Below, one piece after another: positions 55,869 to 64,000 of a stretch of 64,000 bases of DNA. The stretch is taken from positions 17,719 to 81,718 of the forward strand of contig MKSW01000015.1 in NCBI GenBank assembly GCA_001897425.1. Direction: 5' to 3'. A program made the position numbers and the translations under genes. Within the stretch, counting starts at the first letter, position 1. Every line of letters begins with the position of its first letter. The notes beneath the pieces are model-generated. The model was given only the letters and a program-made list of their open reading frames with translations. It was not told where the DNA came from and ran no database searches. This DNA comes from Actinobacteria bacterium 69-20. Its GTDB lineage: Bacteria; Actinomycetota; Actinomycetes; Mycobacteriales; Nakamurellaceae.

Positions 55869-57125
55869 ATGGCCACCTACCTCCCGCGAAGTCTCGAAAC
55901 CCCCTTACGGGAGCATCTCCGCTGGTCGGGCGCAGTCGTGGTGGACGGGCCGAAGGCGGTGGGAAAGACCGAGACCGGCACGCGGCTGGCCAGCTCCCAT
56001 GCTTTCTTGGACACCGACCTGAGCCTGCGGCAGCTCGCACTCGCCGACCCGCTGCTGGTCCTGGACGGCGCGGCTCCCAGACTGCTGGACGAGTGGCAGA
56101 CGGTGCCCAGGCTGTGGAACGCCGTGCGGCACGAAGTCGACCGACGCCGGGACAGGGGGCAGTTCATCCTGACCGGCTCGGCAACACCGTGCGACGACGA
56201 GACGCGGCATACCGGGACCGGGCGTTTCTCGTGGCTGCGCCTGTATCCCCTGACGATGTTCGAGGCGGGGCACTCCACCGGGGAGGTCTCACTGCGGGCG
56301 TTGATGGACGGAACTGCACCTCGAGCCGTCGGGCCGGAGGCGACACTGGTGGACGTCGCGGAGCGCCTCATCATCGGCGGATGGCCCGCGAGCCACGATC
56401 TTCCGCTCCCACAGGCGGCTCGATACGCCAAGGGCTATCTCGACCAAACCGCGAAGGTCGATATCGCCGCGGCCGATTCGATCAAGCACGATCCCGTGAA
56501 GATCGCCGCGCTGCTGCGGTCGCTTGCTCGAACATCGGCCTCGGAAGCGACGCTCGGCACTCTGGCCGCGGACGCCGGCGGCCCTTCTGGGCCGCTTCAT
56601 CCGGATACGGTGTCTCGGTATTTGACGGCGCTGCAACGCATCTTCGTTCTGGAGATTCAAGAGGCCTGGCGCCCGCGGTTACGCACCCGCACCCCGTTGC
56701 GCGGGGCTCCCAAGCGGCATCTGGTGGACACCTCGCTGGCCTGCGCCGCGCTGCGGATCGGCTCCGTGGGCCGGCTGATGGGCGATCCGGAAACCCTGGG
56801 CATCCTGTTCGAGTCCTTCGTGGTCCAGCAGTTGCGTGCCTACGCTGCATTGCAGGATGCCGAGGTCCTGCACTACCGGGACAAGGGCGGCCTAGAGGTC
56901 GACGCGATCGTGCAGCGTGACGACGGCCGCTGGGCAGCGTTCGAGGTCAAGCTCGGGCCGGGCCGGATAGATCAGGGTGCGAAGAGTCTGCGAAAGCTCG
57001 CCGACGTCGTGGACGCAAACGCCACCGGCCCGGCCGCGGCGCTGGCGGTCGTCGTGCCCACCGGCCCTAGCTACGTCCGCAAGGACGGGATCGCCGTCGT
57101 GTCGCTGGCGGCGCTGGGGCCATAG
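55869..57125 (+). CDS. AAA_14/DUF4143 family ATPase
   Basis: A 418-residue P-loop ATPase with C-terminal DUF4143. Walker A is GPKAVGKT (27-34), Walker B region LLDEWQ (about 74-79), and sensor-like FILTGSATP follows. The DUF4143 part has YLTALQRIFVLEIQEAWRPR, HLVDTSLACAALRIG, GILFESFVVQQLRAYA and the C-terminal nuclease-like block LHYRDKGGLEVDAIVQ and WAAFEVKLG (D/E-x-K motif). The family is widespread in bacteria, of uncertain role, and sometimes linked to toxin-antitoxin or stress functions. Three 23-bp-period repeats precede it; both neighbours are unrelated. Confidence 0.88.
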   Translation: MATYLPRSLETPLREHLRWSGAVVVDGPKAVGKTETGTRLASSHAFLDTDLSLRQLALADPLLVLDGAAPRLLDEWQTVPRLWNAVRHEVDRRRDRGQFILTGSATPCDDETRHTGTGRFSWLRLYPLTMFEAGHSTGEVSLRALMDGTAPRAVGPEATLVDVAERLIIGGWPASHDLPLPQAARYAKGYLDQTAKVDIAAADSIKHDPVKIAALLRSLARTSASEATLGTLAADAGGPSGPLHPDTVSRYLTALQRIFVLEIQEAWRPRLRTRTPLRGAPKRHLVDTSLACAALRIGSVGRLMGDPETLGILFESFVVQQLRAYAALQDAEVLHYRDKGGLEVDAIVQRDDGRWAAFEVKLGPGRIDQGAKSLRKLADVVDANATGPAAALAVVVPTGPSYVRKDGIAVVSLAALGP

Positions 57126-57173
57126 CGAGCGCGTCAGGACAGATCGTCAAGCCGGCGCGCCGGACCGCCGGCC

Positions 57174-58292
57174 TCAGAACGGCGCGACCTCGGCGCGGGT
57201 GAGCACCACGGCCACGGCGAATGCCACGGCGAGCACCGTCACCTCCCAACCGCACCACGCGGCGAACGGCGCCCGCCGGCCCGCGGCAAGCGCCGGCATG
57301 ACCCGACGGCGGACCTGGATCGCGATGAGCGCGACCGCCGCGAGACACACAGCCTTCGCGAGAATCAGGACGCCATAACGCGTTTCCCACAGCGACGACG
57401 GCAGCGTGGTGATCGGCGACAGATACAGCTCGATCAGTCCGTTCGCGATCCCGGACAGTCCGACCACGAACACGCACCAGGTCGCGAGCTTCGAGAACCG
57501 CGGCAGCGCCTCGGCGAGCAGGTCCCGATGCCGGGAGAGCAGCAGCACGATCGCGGCCAGGCCACCCGCCCAGGCGGCCGACCCGGTGACGTGTAGTTCC
57601 ATCGACACCATGGACAGGTCGTGGTAGTACCAGTTCGACGCGTGCCCGGTGAGCGGCAGCGGCAGCAGACCGAAAAGGGCGACGCCGGCGCGCAATTCGG
57701 CCGGGACCTTCTCCCCGTGCCGGACGGACAGCCGCGACAGCCACCACGAGATCGCGCCGCACGCGGCCGACAGCAGCAGACCCTTGCCCGCCGCGATCGA
57801 CCCGATGTAGCGCCACACGGCCACCGGCGTCACGAGCTCGCCGGGCGCGAGTTCGGCGGTGAGCAGCACCACGGACACCAGCGCCGTCACGGTCCACAGC
57901 GCCGAGGCCCACACCGCGTATCGGCGGGAGGGCGCCAGCACGGGTTCGGTGCGCTCCGGCCGGTCGAAGCCCAGCAGTTTCGGCACCAGCGCCAAGCCGA
58001 CGGCGGCCGCCGCGCCGAAATCGAGCAGCACCCGGGCGACCGGGATGCCGTACCGCACCAGCGGTCCGGGGACCAGGCCGGCGATCACCGGCGGCTCGGT
58101 CACCGCCGACCCCACCACCACGGCCACCACCCCGGCGGCCACCACCAGGGCGGCGAACACCCCGCCGCGGCGCAGCATCCCGGCAAACCGGATCCGCGCA
58201 TCGCCCTCCGGACCGGGCACGGCACCGAACGACGTCATCTCCGGAGCTGAATCCGGCGGCGAGCAACCGGCAGAGGTCGCGCGATCCGTCAT
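57174..58292 (-). CDS. Copper resistance D (CopD)-like membrane protein
   Basis: About 372 residues from ATG 58292 (MTDRATSAGC; ATG 58301 is an alternative) with about nine hydrophobic segments. Seen: WRYIGSIAAGKGLLLSAAC, LPLTGHASNWYYHDLSMVSMELHVTGSAAWAGGL (given in blocks GHASNWYYHDLSM and ELHVTGSAAWAGGL) with His residues of the CopD domain, and FSKLATWCVFVVGLSGIANG. CopD proteins take part in copper import or homeostasis in the membrane. No CopC domain is fused and no other copper gene is adjacent. Confidence 0.85.
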   Translation of the reverse strand: MTDRATSAGCSPPDSAPEMTSFGAVPGPEGDARIRFAGMLRRGGVFAALVVAAGVVAVVVGSAVTEPPVIAGLVPGPLVRYGIPVARVLLDFGAAAAVGLALVPKLLGFDRPERTEPVLAPSRRYAVWASALWTVTALVSVVLLTAELAPGELVTPVAVWRYIGSIAAGKGLLLSAACGAISWWLSRLSVRHGEKVPAELRAGVALFGLLPLPLTGHASNWYYHDLSMVSMELHVTGSAAWAGGLAAIVLLLSRHRDLLAEALPRFSKLATWCVFVVGLSGIANGLIELYLSPITTLPSSLWETRYGVLILAKAVCLAAVALIAIQVRRRVMPALAAGRRAPFAAWCGWEVTVLAVAFAVAVVLTRAEVAPF

Positions 58293-58354
58293 GCCACCCA
58301 TCGTCGCACGGACCGGTGCCACGCGGACCGCCAAAGGGCGCTACCGTAGCCCAC

Positions 58355-58942
58355 GTGACAGAGCCGATGACTGCGAGAATGCTCAGCTACTCCTCGCCCG
58401 ACGGAAGCACGGTCGAATCCGTCCGGGTCGCACTGAACGAACTGGCGATGCGCGCCACGGGATACATCGTTTCGACGCGGGAGCCCGCGTTCGGCGCCTC
58501 CTATTCGGTGGTCGTCGACAGCGGGGGCCGCACGCGGCGGATCACCGTCCGTAGCGACGATCTGCACGGAGAGCGATCGCTGACCCTCACCCGCAGCCCG
58601 GGCGGCCCATGGATCGCCGAGAGCGTCGCCGGGTCCGCTACGCAGCCGGCACTGCGTGATGCGGTCGATGTGTATGTCGCGGAGTCGGCGTTCTCCGCGT
58701 CCCTGCCGGTTCGCCGGTTGGGCCTGCAGCGGACGGTCGGCGCCGAGGCCGAGGTCACGGTGGCGTCGATCAGCCTGCCGGACCTTAACGTGACGCCGGT
58801 CGTCCGGCGCGGGCGCACCGAGGCCATCACCGACGACGGCGTCGTCATCGCGTATTCCGGCCCGCACGGCGAACGCCACATGCTGGTGGACGGCGACGGA
58901 TTGTTCGTGCGCAGCGAGGGTCTGACTGAGCGGGTACGCTAG
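58355..58942 (+). CDS. Putative glycolipid-binding domain protein (PF06475-like)
   Basis: A 195-residue protein, start GTG 58355. It follows the pattern of the putative glycolipid-binding family: YSVVVDSGGRTRRITVRSDD, SLTLTRSPGGPWIAES, ALRDAVDVYVAESAFSASLPVRRLGL and the C-terminal HMLVDGDGLFVRSEGLTERV (blocks quoted separately). The family forms a beta-rich fold; its ligand is poorly known. Not obviously in an operon: the gene lies divergent from the CopD-like gene and 34 bp before a small helical gene. Confidence 0.72.
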   Translation: MTEPMTARMLSYSSPDGSTVESVRVALNELAMRATGYIVSTREPAFGASYSVVVDSGGRTRRITVRSDDLHGERSLTLTRSPGGPWIAESVAGSATQPALRDAVDVYVAESAFSASLPVRRLGLQRTVGAEAEVTVASISLPDLNVTPVVRRGRTEAITDDGVVIAYSGPHGERHMLVDGDGLFVRSEGLTERVR

Positions 58943-58976
58943 CGATCCCCACCCCTACGACCCCAGGGAGGCCGAC

Positions 58977-59165
58977 ATGGTGGACTTCGACGGACTGAAG
59001 GACAAGGCCGAGGACTTCGTCGGTGAGCACTCCGACCAGATCAAACAGGGTGTCGACAAGGCCGGCGACTTCGTCGCGGACAAGATCGGGCACCAGGAGC
59101 AGGTCGACAAGGCCGAGAGCGCGATCAGCGGGCTCGTCGACAAGCTCGCAGGCGAGAACAAGTAA
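58977..59165 (+). CDS. Small MT0933-like (Rv0909-type) antitoxin family protein
   Basis: A 62-residue highly charged helical protein: MVDFDGLKDKAEDFVGEHSD, VDKAGDFVADKIG and SAISGLVDKLAGENK. The repeated KAEDFV/KAGDFV units are those of the small MT0933/Rv0909 family annotated as antitoxins. GGGAGG lies 8 bp before ATG 58977. No toxin gene of the usual partner type (Rv0910-like) follows; the next gene is convergent hrpA. It may be a stand-alone or stress protein. Confidence 0.75.
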   Translation: MVDFDGLKDKAEDFVGEHSDQIKQGVDKAGDFVADKIGHQEQVDKAESAISGLVDKLAGENK

Positions 59166-59187
59166 CCCGCGCGGAGCGCGCTACTCG

Positions 59188-59211
59188 GGCGGCTCATCAG
59201 GCAGAGCCGCC
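59188..59211. terminator. Stem-loop between small helical gene and hrpA
   Basis: GGCGGCTC-ATCAGGCA-GAGCCGCC is a perfect 8-bp GC-rich stem between the stop at 59165 and the convergent hrpA stop at 59211. It can act on both strands. No T-tract is visible. Confidence 0.5.
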
Positions 59212-62200
59212 TACTCGGGCAGAGCCGCGACCGCGGCGCGAATCCGTTTGGCGGACACGGGTATCGCCGTCCGCATGGGCTGCGCGAACAAGGCAATCCG
59301 GTACTCCGCCAGCATCCGACGGAGATGACGAACGTCGTCGTCCGCACGCCGTTCCGGCCGCAGCGCCGCCACCTGCGCGTCCACGGCGCTACCCAGTTCG
59401 TCGATCTCGGCCGCGTGCTGCCGATCGCGCTCCGGGTGCTCCCGCGCGCGCTGTGCACGGACGGCCAGCGCGGTGAGGTAGCGGGCCACGTCCGGCAGGT
59501 GTGCCGCACCGACCTGCGTGATAAAGCCGGCGCGCAGCCAACTATCGCGCTCGGCCTTCAGGTCCGCGGCTAGCGAGTATGACGCTGTTCCGGGCTGTGC
59601 CCCCGCTGCGGAGCCGAAAGCCGACATCGCCGAAATCTCGGCGTTGGCCCGCGCGCTGGCCGCGAGCACGTCGGCGGTGGCCGCGAGGATGTCGACGACC
59701 GCGTTCTCCAACTGGGCCGCGATGCGGCCGGTGAGCGCGTCGAACGCGGGCTTGTCCCACGCCGGTCCGCCCGCCCAGTCGAGCAGGGCGTCGATGGCGG
59801 CCGTGGCGGCGTCCGTGATGAGCGCCTCGAGGGAGCCGTGCGGAGCGGTGGCCAGCCGCATCAGATCGGCCGGGGCGAGCGCCGGCTTCGCGCCCGGTGC
59901 GGAGGGGCCGCGGGGGGCGGCGAGTTGCCGGATCCGGCCGGGGAGGGCCGCGATCTGATCGCGCAGCGCCAGCGCGACGAGGCGGCGGGTGCCCGCGTGC
60001 ATGGCCCGCGCCTGATCGGCGGCATCCGTGAACACGCGCACCGCGACGGTGTCGCCCTCGTCCACCAGGGCCGGATAGCCGGTCACGGTCTGCCCGGCCG
60101 CCGTGCCGCCGGTCTGCCGTGGCAGGGCGCGTGGCGGGAACTCAGTGAGGCCGTCGCGTTCGAGCGTGGACGAGACCTTTGCGACGGCCTTGCGGGTGTC
60201 GGAGCGCAGCGAACGTTGGATGGAGCCGAGGTCCTTGCCGGTGGCGACCGTCCGGCCCCGATCGTCGACCACTGTGAACCGCATGCGCAGGTGGTCGGGC
60301 ACCTTCGAGTAGTCGAAGTCGGCGGCGTGCACCGTGACCCCGGAGAACTGCGTGAGGGCGCCGGCGAGCCGTTCCGGCAGCGCGCCGACATCGTCGCCGA
60401 TGCGGTCCAACGCCGCATCGGCGAAATCCGGCGCGGGGACGAAGGACCGGCGGAGCCCCTTCGGTAGTGATTTGATCAGCGCCAGTGCCAACTCTCGTCG
60501 AAGTCCGGGGACCTGGGCGGGGAACGACGCCGGGTCGATCGAGGCGAGCGCGGCCAACGGCACGGTCGCCGACACGCCGTCGTCCGCGGCGCCGGGCTCG
60601 AACACGTACGCCAGATTGACCTGCACGCCGTCCGCCGTGAGTTGATCGGGATATTCCTCCCGCCGCGCGAGCTCGGCGCCTGCCGCGATCAGCATGTCGG
60701 GAGTGAAGGTGAGGGCGCCCCGCTCCTCGCGAGAGGCCTTGCGCCACCAGGACTCCAACCGCCGCCCGGTTGTGACGTCGGTGGGTATCCGGGCGTCGTA
60801 GAGCGAGAACAGGGCATCGTCGTCGATCGCAATGTCGCGCCGGCGCACCCGGCTTTCCGCCTCGGCCACCTCGGCAAGCGCGGCCTGGTTGTGGGCCAGG
60901 AACGGCAATGGCGAGGTCAACTCGCCGTCGACGAGGCCGTGCCGGATGAGCAGCTCGCGGGAGAGTACCGGGTCGATCCGGTCGTAGCTCACGGTGCGCG
61001 CCGCCACCAGCGTCACGCCGAGCAGCATCACCTTCTCGGTGGCCAGCACGGCCTGCCGCTTCGCGCTCCACCGGGGCTCGGAGTAGTTGCGGCGCAGCAG
61101 GTCTCCGCTGATTGGCTCGATCCATGCGGGGTCGATCGCCGCGGCGGTGCGCGCCCACAGCCGGGAGGTCTCGACGAGTTCCGCGGCAAGCACGAAGGGC
61201 GCGCCGCCCTTGGCGAGCACGGACCCCGGCCAGACGGCGAAGGTGGTGCCACGAGTGCCCTGGTATTCGCGCAGCGGCCGGCGGCGATCGCCCGCGGAGC
61301 CCCGGCCGGATCGCGGCTCGCGCTCAATGCGGGAGCCGATGTGCGACAGCAGGCCGGCGGCCAGGGCGGTGTGGATCGCCTGGTGGTCCACGGGGAGGGC
61401 GAGTGAACCCCGGCCGCCCTGCGTGGCCGCACCCTCACCGCCGCCCCCACCCTTCCCCCGACTGAGCACTGATTTTTCCGTCTGAGCACCAGCTGCGGTG
61501 TCTGCTTCCGTCTGGTGCTCAGAGCCAGCGCTCGGTCGCGGTGCGGACGGGGACGAGACCAGCGCGGACGCGTCGATGGCCATACCCAGCGAGCCGCAGG
61601 CCGACGAGAGTTGCGCGTGCAGGTCCTGCCACTCCCTGATCCGCAGGTAGTGCAGGTATTCGGCTTTGCACATCTTGCGGAACCCGTTGCCGGACAGTGC
61701 CTTCGCCTGGTCCTTGAGGTAGTGCCACAGGTTGACCAGACAGACGAAATCCGACGTCGGGTCGACGAATCTGCTGTGTGCCGCTGCGGCCCGATCGCGG
61801 TCATCGAGCGGATATTCCCGCACGTCCCGGATGGCGAGCGCCGCGACGATCACGAGAATCTCGGCAAGGCACCCGCGCCGGTCGCCCTCGACCAGGATCC
61901 GGGCGAGCCGAGGGTCGACCGGTAGCGTGGCGATCCGCCGGCCGATGTCGGTGAGCCGCACCGCGCCGCCGCGCGCCGCCGGCCCGGAACGGTCCAGCGC
62001 CCCCAATTCGGTGAGAACCGTGATGCCATCGGTGATCTGCTTCGTGTCGGGCGGATCGAGGAACGGGAAGTTCTGCACGTCACCCAGGCCGAGCGCGGCC
62101 ATCCGGAGGATCACCGACGCCAGCGATGTCCGCGCGATCTCCGGGTCGGTGAACTCGGGCCGCGCGTCGAAGTCACTCTCGGAATACAGCCGGATGCAGA

Positions 62201-63818
62201 TGCCGTCCGCGACGCGTCCACAGCGACCGGCGCGCTGGCCGGCGGACGCTCGGGAGATCTTCTCGATGGGCAACCGCTGCACCTTGGTGCGCGACGAGTA
62301 TCGCGAGATCCGCGCGGTGCCCGGATCGATGACGTATCGGATCCCCGGGACGGTGAGCGAGGTCTCCGCCACGTTCGTCGCCAGCACGATGCGGCGCCGA
62401 CCGCTCGGCGCGAAGACCCGGTGTTGGTCCGCCATCGACAGCCGGCCGTAGAGCGGAAGCACCTCGATCGTCGCGGCGTGGAACCCGCGGGCCTTCAGGT
62501 GCGCACGCACGGCATCGGCCGTGTCGGTGATCTCGCGCTCGCCGGAGAGGAACACCAGGATGTCCCCGTCGCCCGCGGGCAGCAACTCGTCGACGGCGTC
62601 GATGATCGCGCTGGGCAGATCGAGTGCGTCCCTTCCGGTCGGGGCGGGCCCGCGAACAACGTCATGGGCGGTTTTACGGGCACTGCCGGGCACGGAGCCA
62701 CGACGCGAGGCATCACCAGCAGCGGCAGTGCCATGAGCTGCCTCGTCATCGCCGTCGTCAACCACATCGTCATCGGCCGCCTCATCCTCGCTCGATTCGT
62801 CCGGACCGTAAGGGCGGTAACGGATCTCGACCGGATAGGTGCGACCGGACACCTCGACGATCGGTGCGCCGCGGAAGTGCCGGGAGAACTTCTCCGGGTC
62901 GATGGTGGCGGAGGTGATGATGAGTGTGAGGTCGGGTCGGCGCGGCAGCAGGCGCGCGAGGTAGCCGAGCAGGAAGTCGATGTTGAGGCTGCGCTCGTGC
63001 GCCTCGTCGAGAATGATCGTGTCGTAGCGCAAAAGGTCTGGGTCCGAAGCGATCTCGGCGAGCAGGATGCCGTCCGTCATGAGCTTGACGAGCGTGCGCG
63101 GGCCGGTGTGGTCGCCGAACCGGATGCTGTACCCGATGGCGCCGCCGACGATGGTCTCGGTCTCCTCGGCGATGCGTTCGGCCAGGGTGCGGGCGGCGAT
63201 GCGCCGCGGCTGGGTGTGCCCGATGAGCCCGCGGATGCCGCGGCCGAGCTCCAGGCAGATCTTCGGGAGCTGCGTGGACTTTCCCGAGCCGGTCTCGCCG
63301 GCCACCACCACGACCTGATGGTCACGAATGGCCGCCGCGAGCTCCTCGACGCGGGCGGTTACCGGAAGGAGCGGCGGGTAGTGGATCTGCGGCAGCGCGC
63401 CGCGCCGGAGCTCGATGCGGCGTTCCGCGCGAGCGACGCGGTCGGCGAGCTTGGCCAGTTCGCGGCCGCGCGCTCCGCCGTCGAGTCCGCGGATCCGGGT
63501 CAGCGTGCGGCGCAATCGATGCGCGTCGTCGATCGACACCTGCGCGATGCGTCGCGCCAGGTCGGCCGGGGAGCTGGTCGTGGTCCCGGCGGAGTGCGTC
63601 TCGGCACGGTTCCGCCCGGCGCCTTTCGGCCGGGAGGAGTTCGGTCCGGCCGAGTCGCCTGTCGTGCTGTGATCGCGTTGCCCGTCATAATCGCGAGGCG
63701 CGACCGCAGCACTCGGCACCTCAGCATCCACAGCGGCAACACCCGCCACGGCAGCATCGTCCGGCACACCGGCATCATCCGGCGCAGCAGGGGCTTCCGG
63801 CCCGGAACGGTCAGTCAT
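59211..63818 (-). CDS. hrpA: ATP-dependent RNA helicase HrpA (DEAH box)
   Basis: A 1535-residue DEAH helicase, start ATG 63818 (MTDRSGPEAP); an upstream ATG at 63935 would add 39 Arg-rich residues. The first about 85 residues are low-complexity. Motif I is VVVAGETGSGKSTQLPK (GETGSGK at 174-180), II DEAHERSLN (271-274), III TSATID, VI QRAGRCGRV. An acidic, Ala-rich insert lies between the two RecA halves (about 345-410). The C-terminal half contains the HA2/OB and DUF3418 regions typical of HrpA, with a further Gln/Gly-rich insert. HrpA acts on stalled or structured mRNA, and family members rescue ribosomes in E. coli. Single gene, no operon partner. Confidence 0.95.
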   Translation of the reverse strand: MTDRSGPEAPAAPDDAGVPDDAAVAGVAAVDAEVPSAAVAPRDYDGQRDHSTTGDSAGPNSSRPKGAGRNRAETHSAGTTTSSPADLARRIAQVSIDDAHRLRRTLTRIRGLDGGARGRELAKLADRVARAERRIELRRGALPQIHYPPLLPVTARVEELAAAIRDHQVVVVAGETGSGKSTQLPKICLELGRGIRGLIGHTQPRRIAARTLAERIAEETETIVGGAIGYSIRFGDHTGPRTLVKLMTDGILLAEIASDPDLLRYDTIILDEAHERSLNIDFLLGYLARLLPRRPDLTLIITSATIDPEKFSRHFRGAPIVEVSGRTYPVEIRYRPYGPDESSEDEAADDDVVDDGDDEAAHGTAAAGDASRRGSVPGSARKTAHDVVRGPAPTGRDALDLPSAIIDAVDELLPAGDGDILVFLSGEREITDTADAVRAHLKARGFHAATIEVLPLYGRLSMADQHRVFAPSGRRRIVLATNVAETSLTVPGIRYVIDPGTARISRYSSRTKVQRLPIEKISRASAGQRAGRCGRVADGICIRLYSESDFDARPEFTDPEIARTSLASVILRMAALGLGDVQNFPFLDPPDTKQITDGITVLTELGALDRSGPAARGGAVRLTDIGRRIATLPVDPRLARILVEGDRRGCLAEILVIVAALAIRDVREYPLDDRDRAAAAHSRFVDPTSDFVCLVNLWHYLKDQAKALSGNGFRKMCKAEYLHYLRIREWQDLHAQLSSACGSLGMAIDASALVSSPSAPRPSAGSEHQTEADTAAGAQTEKSVLSRGKGGGGGEGAATQGGRGSLALPVDHQAIHTALAAGLLSHIGSRIEREPRSGRGSAGDRRRPLREYQGTRGTTFAVWPGSVLAKGGAPFVLAAELVETSRLWARTAAAIDPAWIEPISGDLLRRNYSEPRWSAKRQAVLATEKVMLLGVTLVAARTVSYDRIDPVLSRELLIRHGLVDGELTSPLPFLAHNQAALAEVAEAESRVRRRDIAIDDDALFSLYDARIPTDVTTGRRLESWWRKASREERGALTFTPDMLIAAGAELARREEYPDQLTADGVQVNLAYVFEPGAADDGVSATVPLAALASIDPASFPAQVPGLRRELALALIKSLPKGLRRSFVPAPDFADAALDRIGDDVGALPERLAGALTQFSGVTVHAADFDYSKVPDHLRMRFTVVDDRGRTVATGKDLGSIQRSLRSDTRKAVAKVSSTLERDGLTEFPPRALPRQTGGTAAGQTVTGYPALVDEGDTVAVRVFTDAADQARAMHAGTRRLVALALRDQIAALPGRIRQLAAPRGPSAPGAKPALAPADLMRLATAPHGSLEALITDAATAAIDALLDWAGGPAWDKPAFDALTGRIAAQLENAVVDILAATADVLAASARANAEISAMSAFGSAAGAQPGTASYSLAADLKAERDSWLRAGFITQVGAAHLPDVARYLTALAVRAQRAREHPERDRQHAAEIDELGSAVDAQVAALRPERRADDDVRHLRRMLAEYRIALFAQPMRTAIPVSAKRIRAAVAALPE

Positions 63819-64000
63819 ATCGGATCCAAGGATAGGGAGTCGAGCGGCTCGGGAGGTCGTCCGGCGGATCGTTGCTGCGGCAGGAAATTCCACGGTGCGT
63901 CCACTGCCGAACCGGCTGATCTCCAGCCGCGCCATGTGAGAATGTCAATGATGCTGGTCAGCATCGTAGGGCTCGGGTGTCCGCTGTGGCGGGCGCAGAT

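Noticed and set aside
58977..59165. Complete toxin-antitoxin pair
   Set aside because: Only the MT0933-like small protein is present; no partner gene follows.

Overview
The window looks like a chromosomal segment of a high-GC actinobacterium, most probably of the order Mycobacteriales (Rhodococcus/Gordonia/Nocardia-like). The support is high GC throughout, frequent GTG/TTG starts, dense 4-bp (ATGA/GTGA) gene overlaps, and a block on the right (tRNA-Ser, tadA, its partner gene, tyrA) whose order I recall from mycobacteria and relatives. Species cannot be set from the sequence alone.

Left of about 45.7 kb lies an accessory, nutrient-scavenging region made of four catabolic modules, each with its own importer and/or regulator. 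(1) 1-10.8 kb: a Liv-type branched-chain-amino-acid-like ABC importer (permeases and binding protein, leftward), divergent from an IclR gene heading a rightward operon of class III CoA-transferase, cyclase-type hydrolase, MmgE/PrpD protein, dihydropyrimidinase-like amidohydrolase, CitE-like lyase, a PNPOx-fold protein and a small alpha/beta-barrel protein. The set suggests hydrolytic opening of a cyclic compound followed by CoA-dependent C-C cleavage. A LysR/MFS divergent pair follows (10.9-13.2 kb). (2) 13.3-25.5 kb: one leftward 12-gene operon with a complete dipeptide/oligopeptide-type ABC importer, a phosphotriesterase-family protein, SDR, Gfo/Idh oxidoreductase, amidohydrolase/deacetylase, SelA-like PLP enzyme, a metallo-beta-lactamase-fold protein with most metal ligands replaced, and an IclR regulator. 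A decayed IS481-type transposase lies upstream. (3) 26.1-39.2 kb: a sugar module with PfkB kinase, SIS isomerase/deglycase and tautomerase to the left, and a binding protein, two permeases (no ATPase), 2-hydroxyacid dehydrogenase, DeoR regulator, a small unknown, and a NodB-fold protein lacking the DD motif to the right; then a beta-propeller-like protein, GH4 glycosidase, IlvD/Edd dehydratase and a Rossmann protein. The kinase/SIS/ATPase-less-importer set recalls fructosamine (frl) or amino-sugar (aga) use. (4) 39.3-45.7 kb: an XRE-cupin regulator divergent from an operon of ureohydrolase, NCS1 permease, two nitrilase-superfamily hydrolases, a nitronate-monooxygenase-like flavoprotein and a cupin, suggestive of salvage of nitrogen from guanidino/amide/nitrile compounds.

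Right of 45.9 kb the content is housekeeping-like: tRNA-Ser(CGA), tadA and partner, tyrA, the complete homogentisate branch of tyrosine catabolism (hppD, hmgA, fahA plus an unknown gene and an Lrp/AsnC regulator), a membrane protein, an AAA/DUF4143 ATPase preceded by three 23-bp-period repeats, a CopD-like protein, a glycolipid-binding-domain protein, an MT0933-like small protein and the large helicase HrpA. The tRNA gene therefore marks the junction between variable catabolic DNA and a conserved backbone.

Most notable: two fold-retaining proteins with altered active sites in tight operons (MBL at 14.1-15.0 kb, NodB at 33.8-34.5 kb), the guanidino/nitrile operon, the PTE/SelA-like/deacetylase/Opp operon, a palindromic candidate operator inside the first IclR reading frame, the 23-bp repeats at 55.8 kb and a 22-bp perfect inverted repeat at 46.1 kb. 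Functions are inferred from sequence motifs read by eye; no database search was possible.
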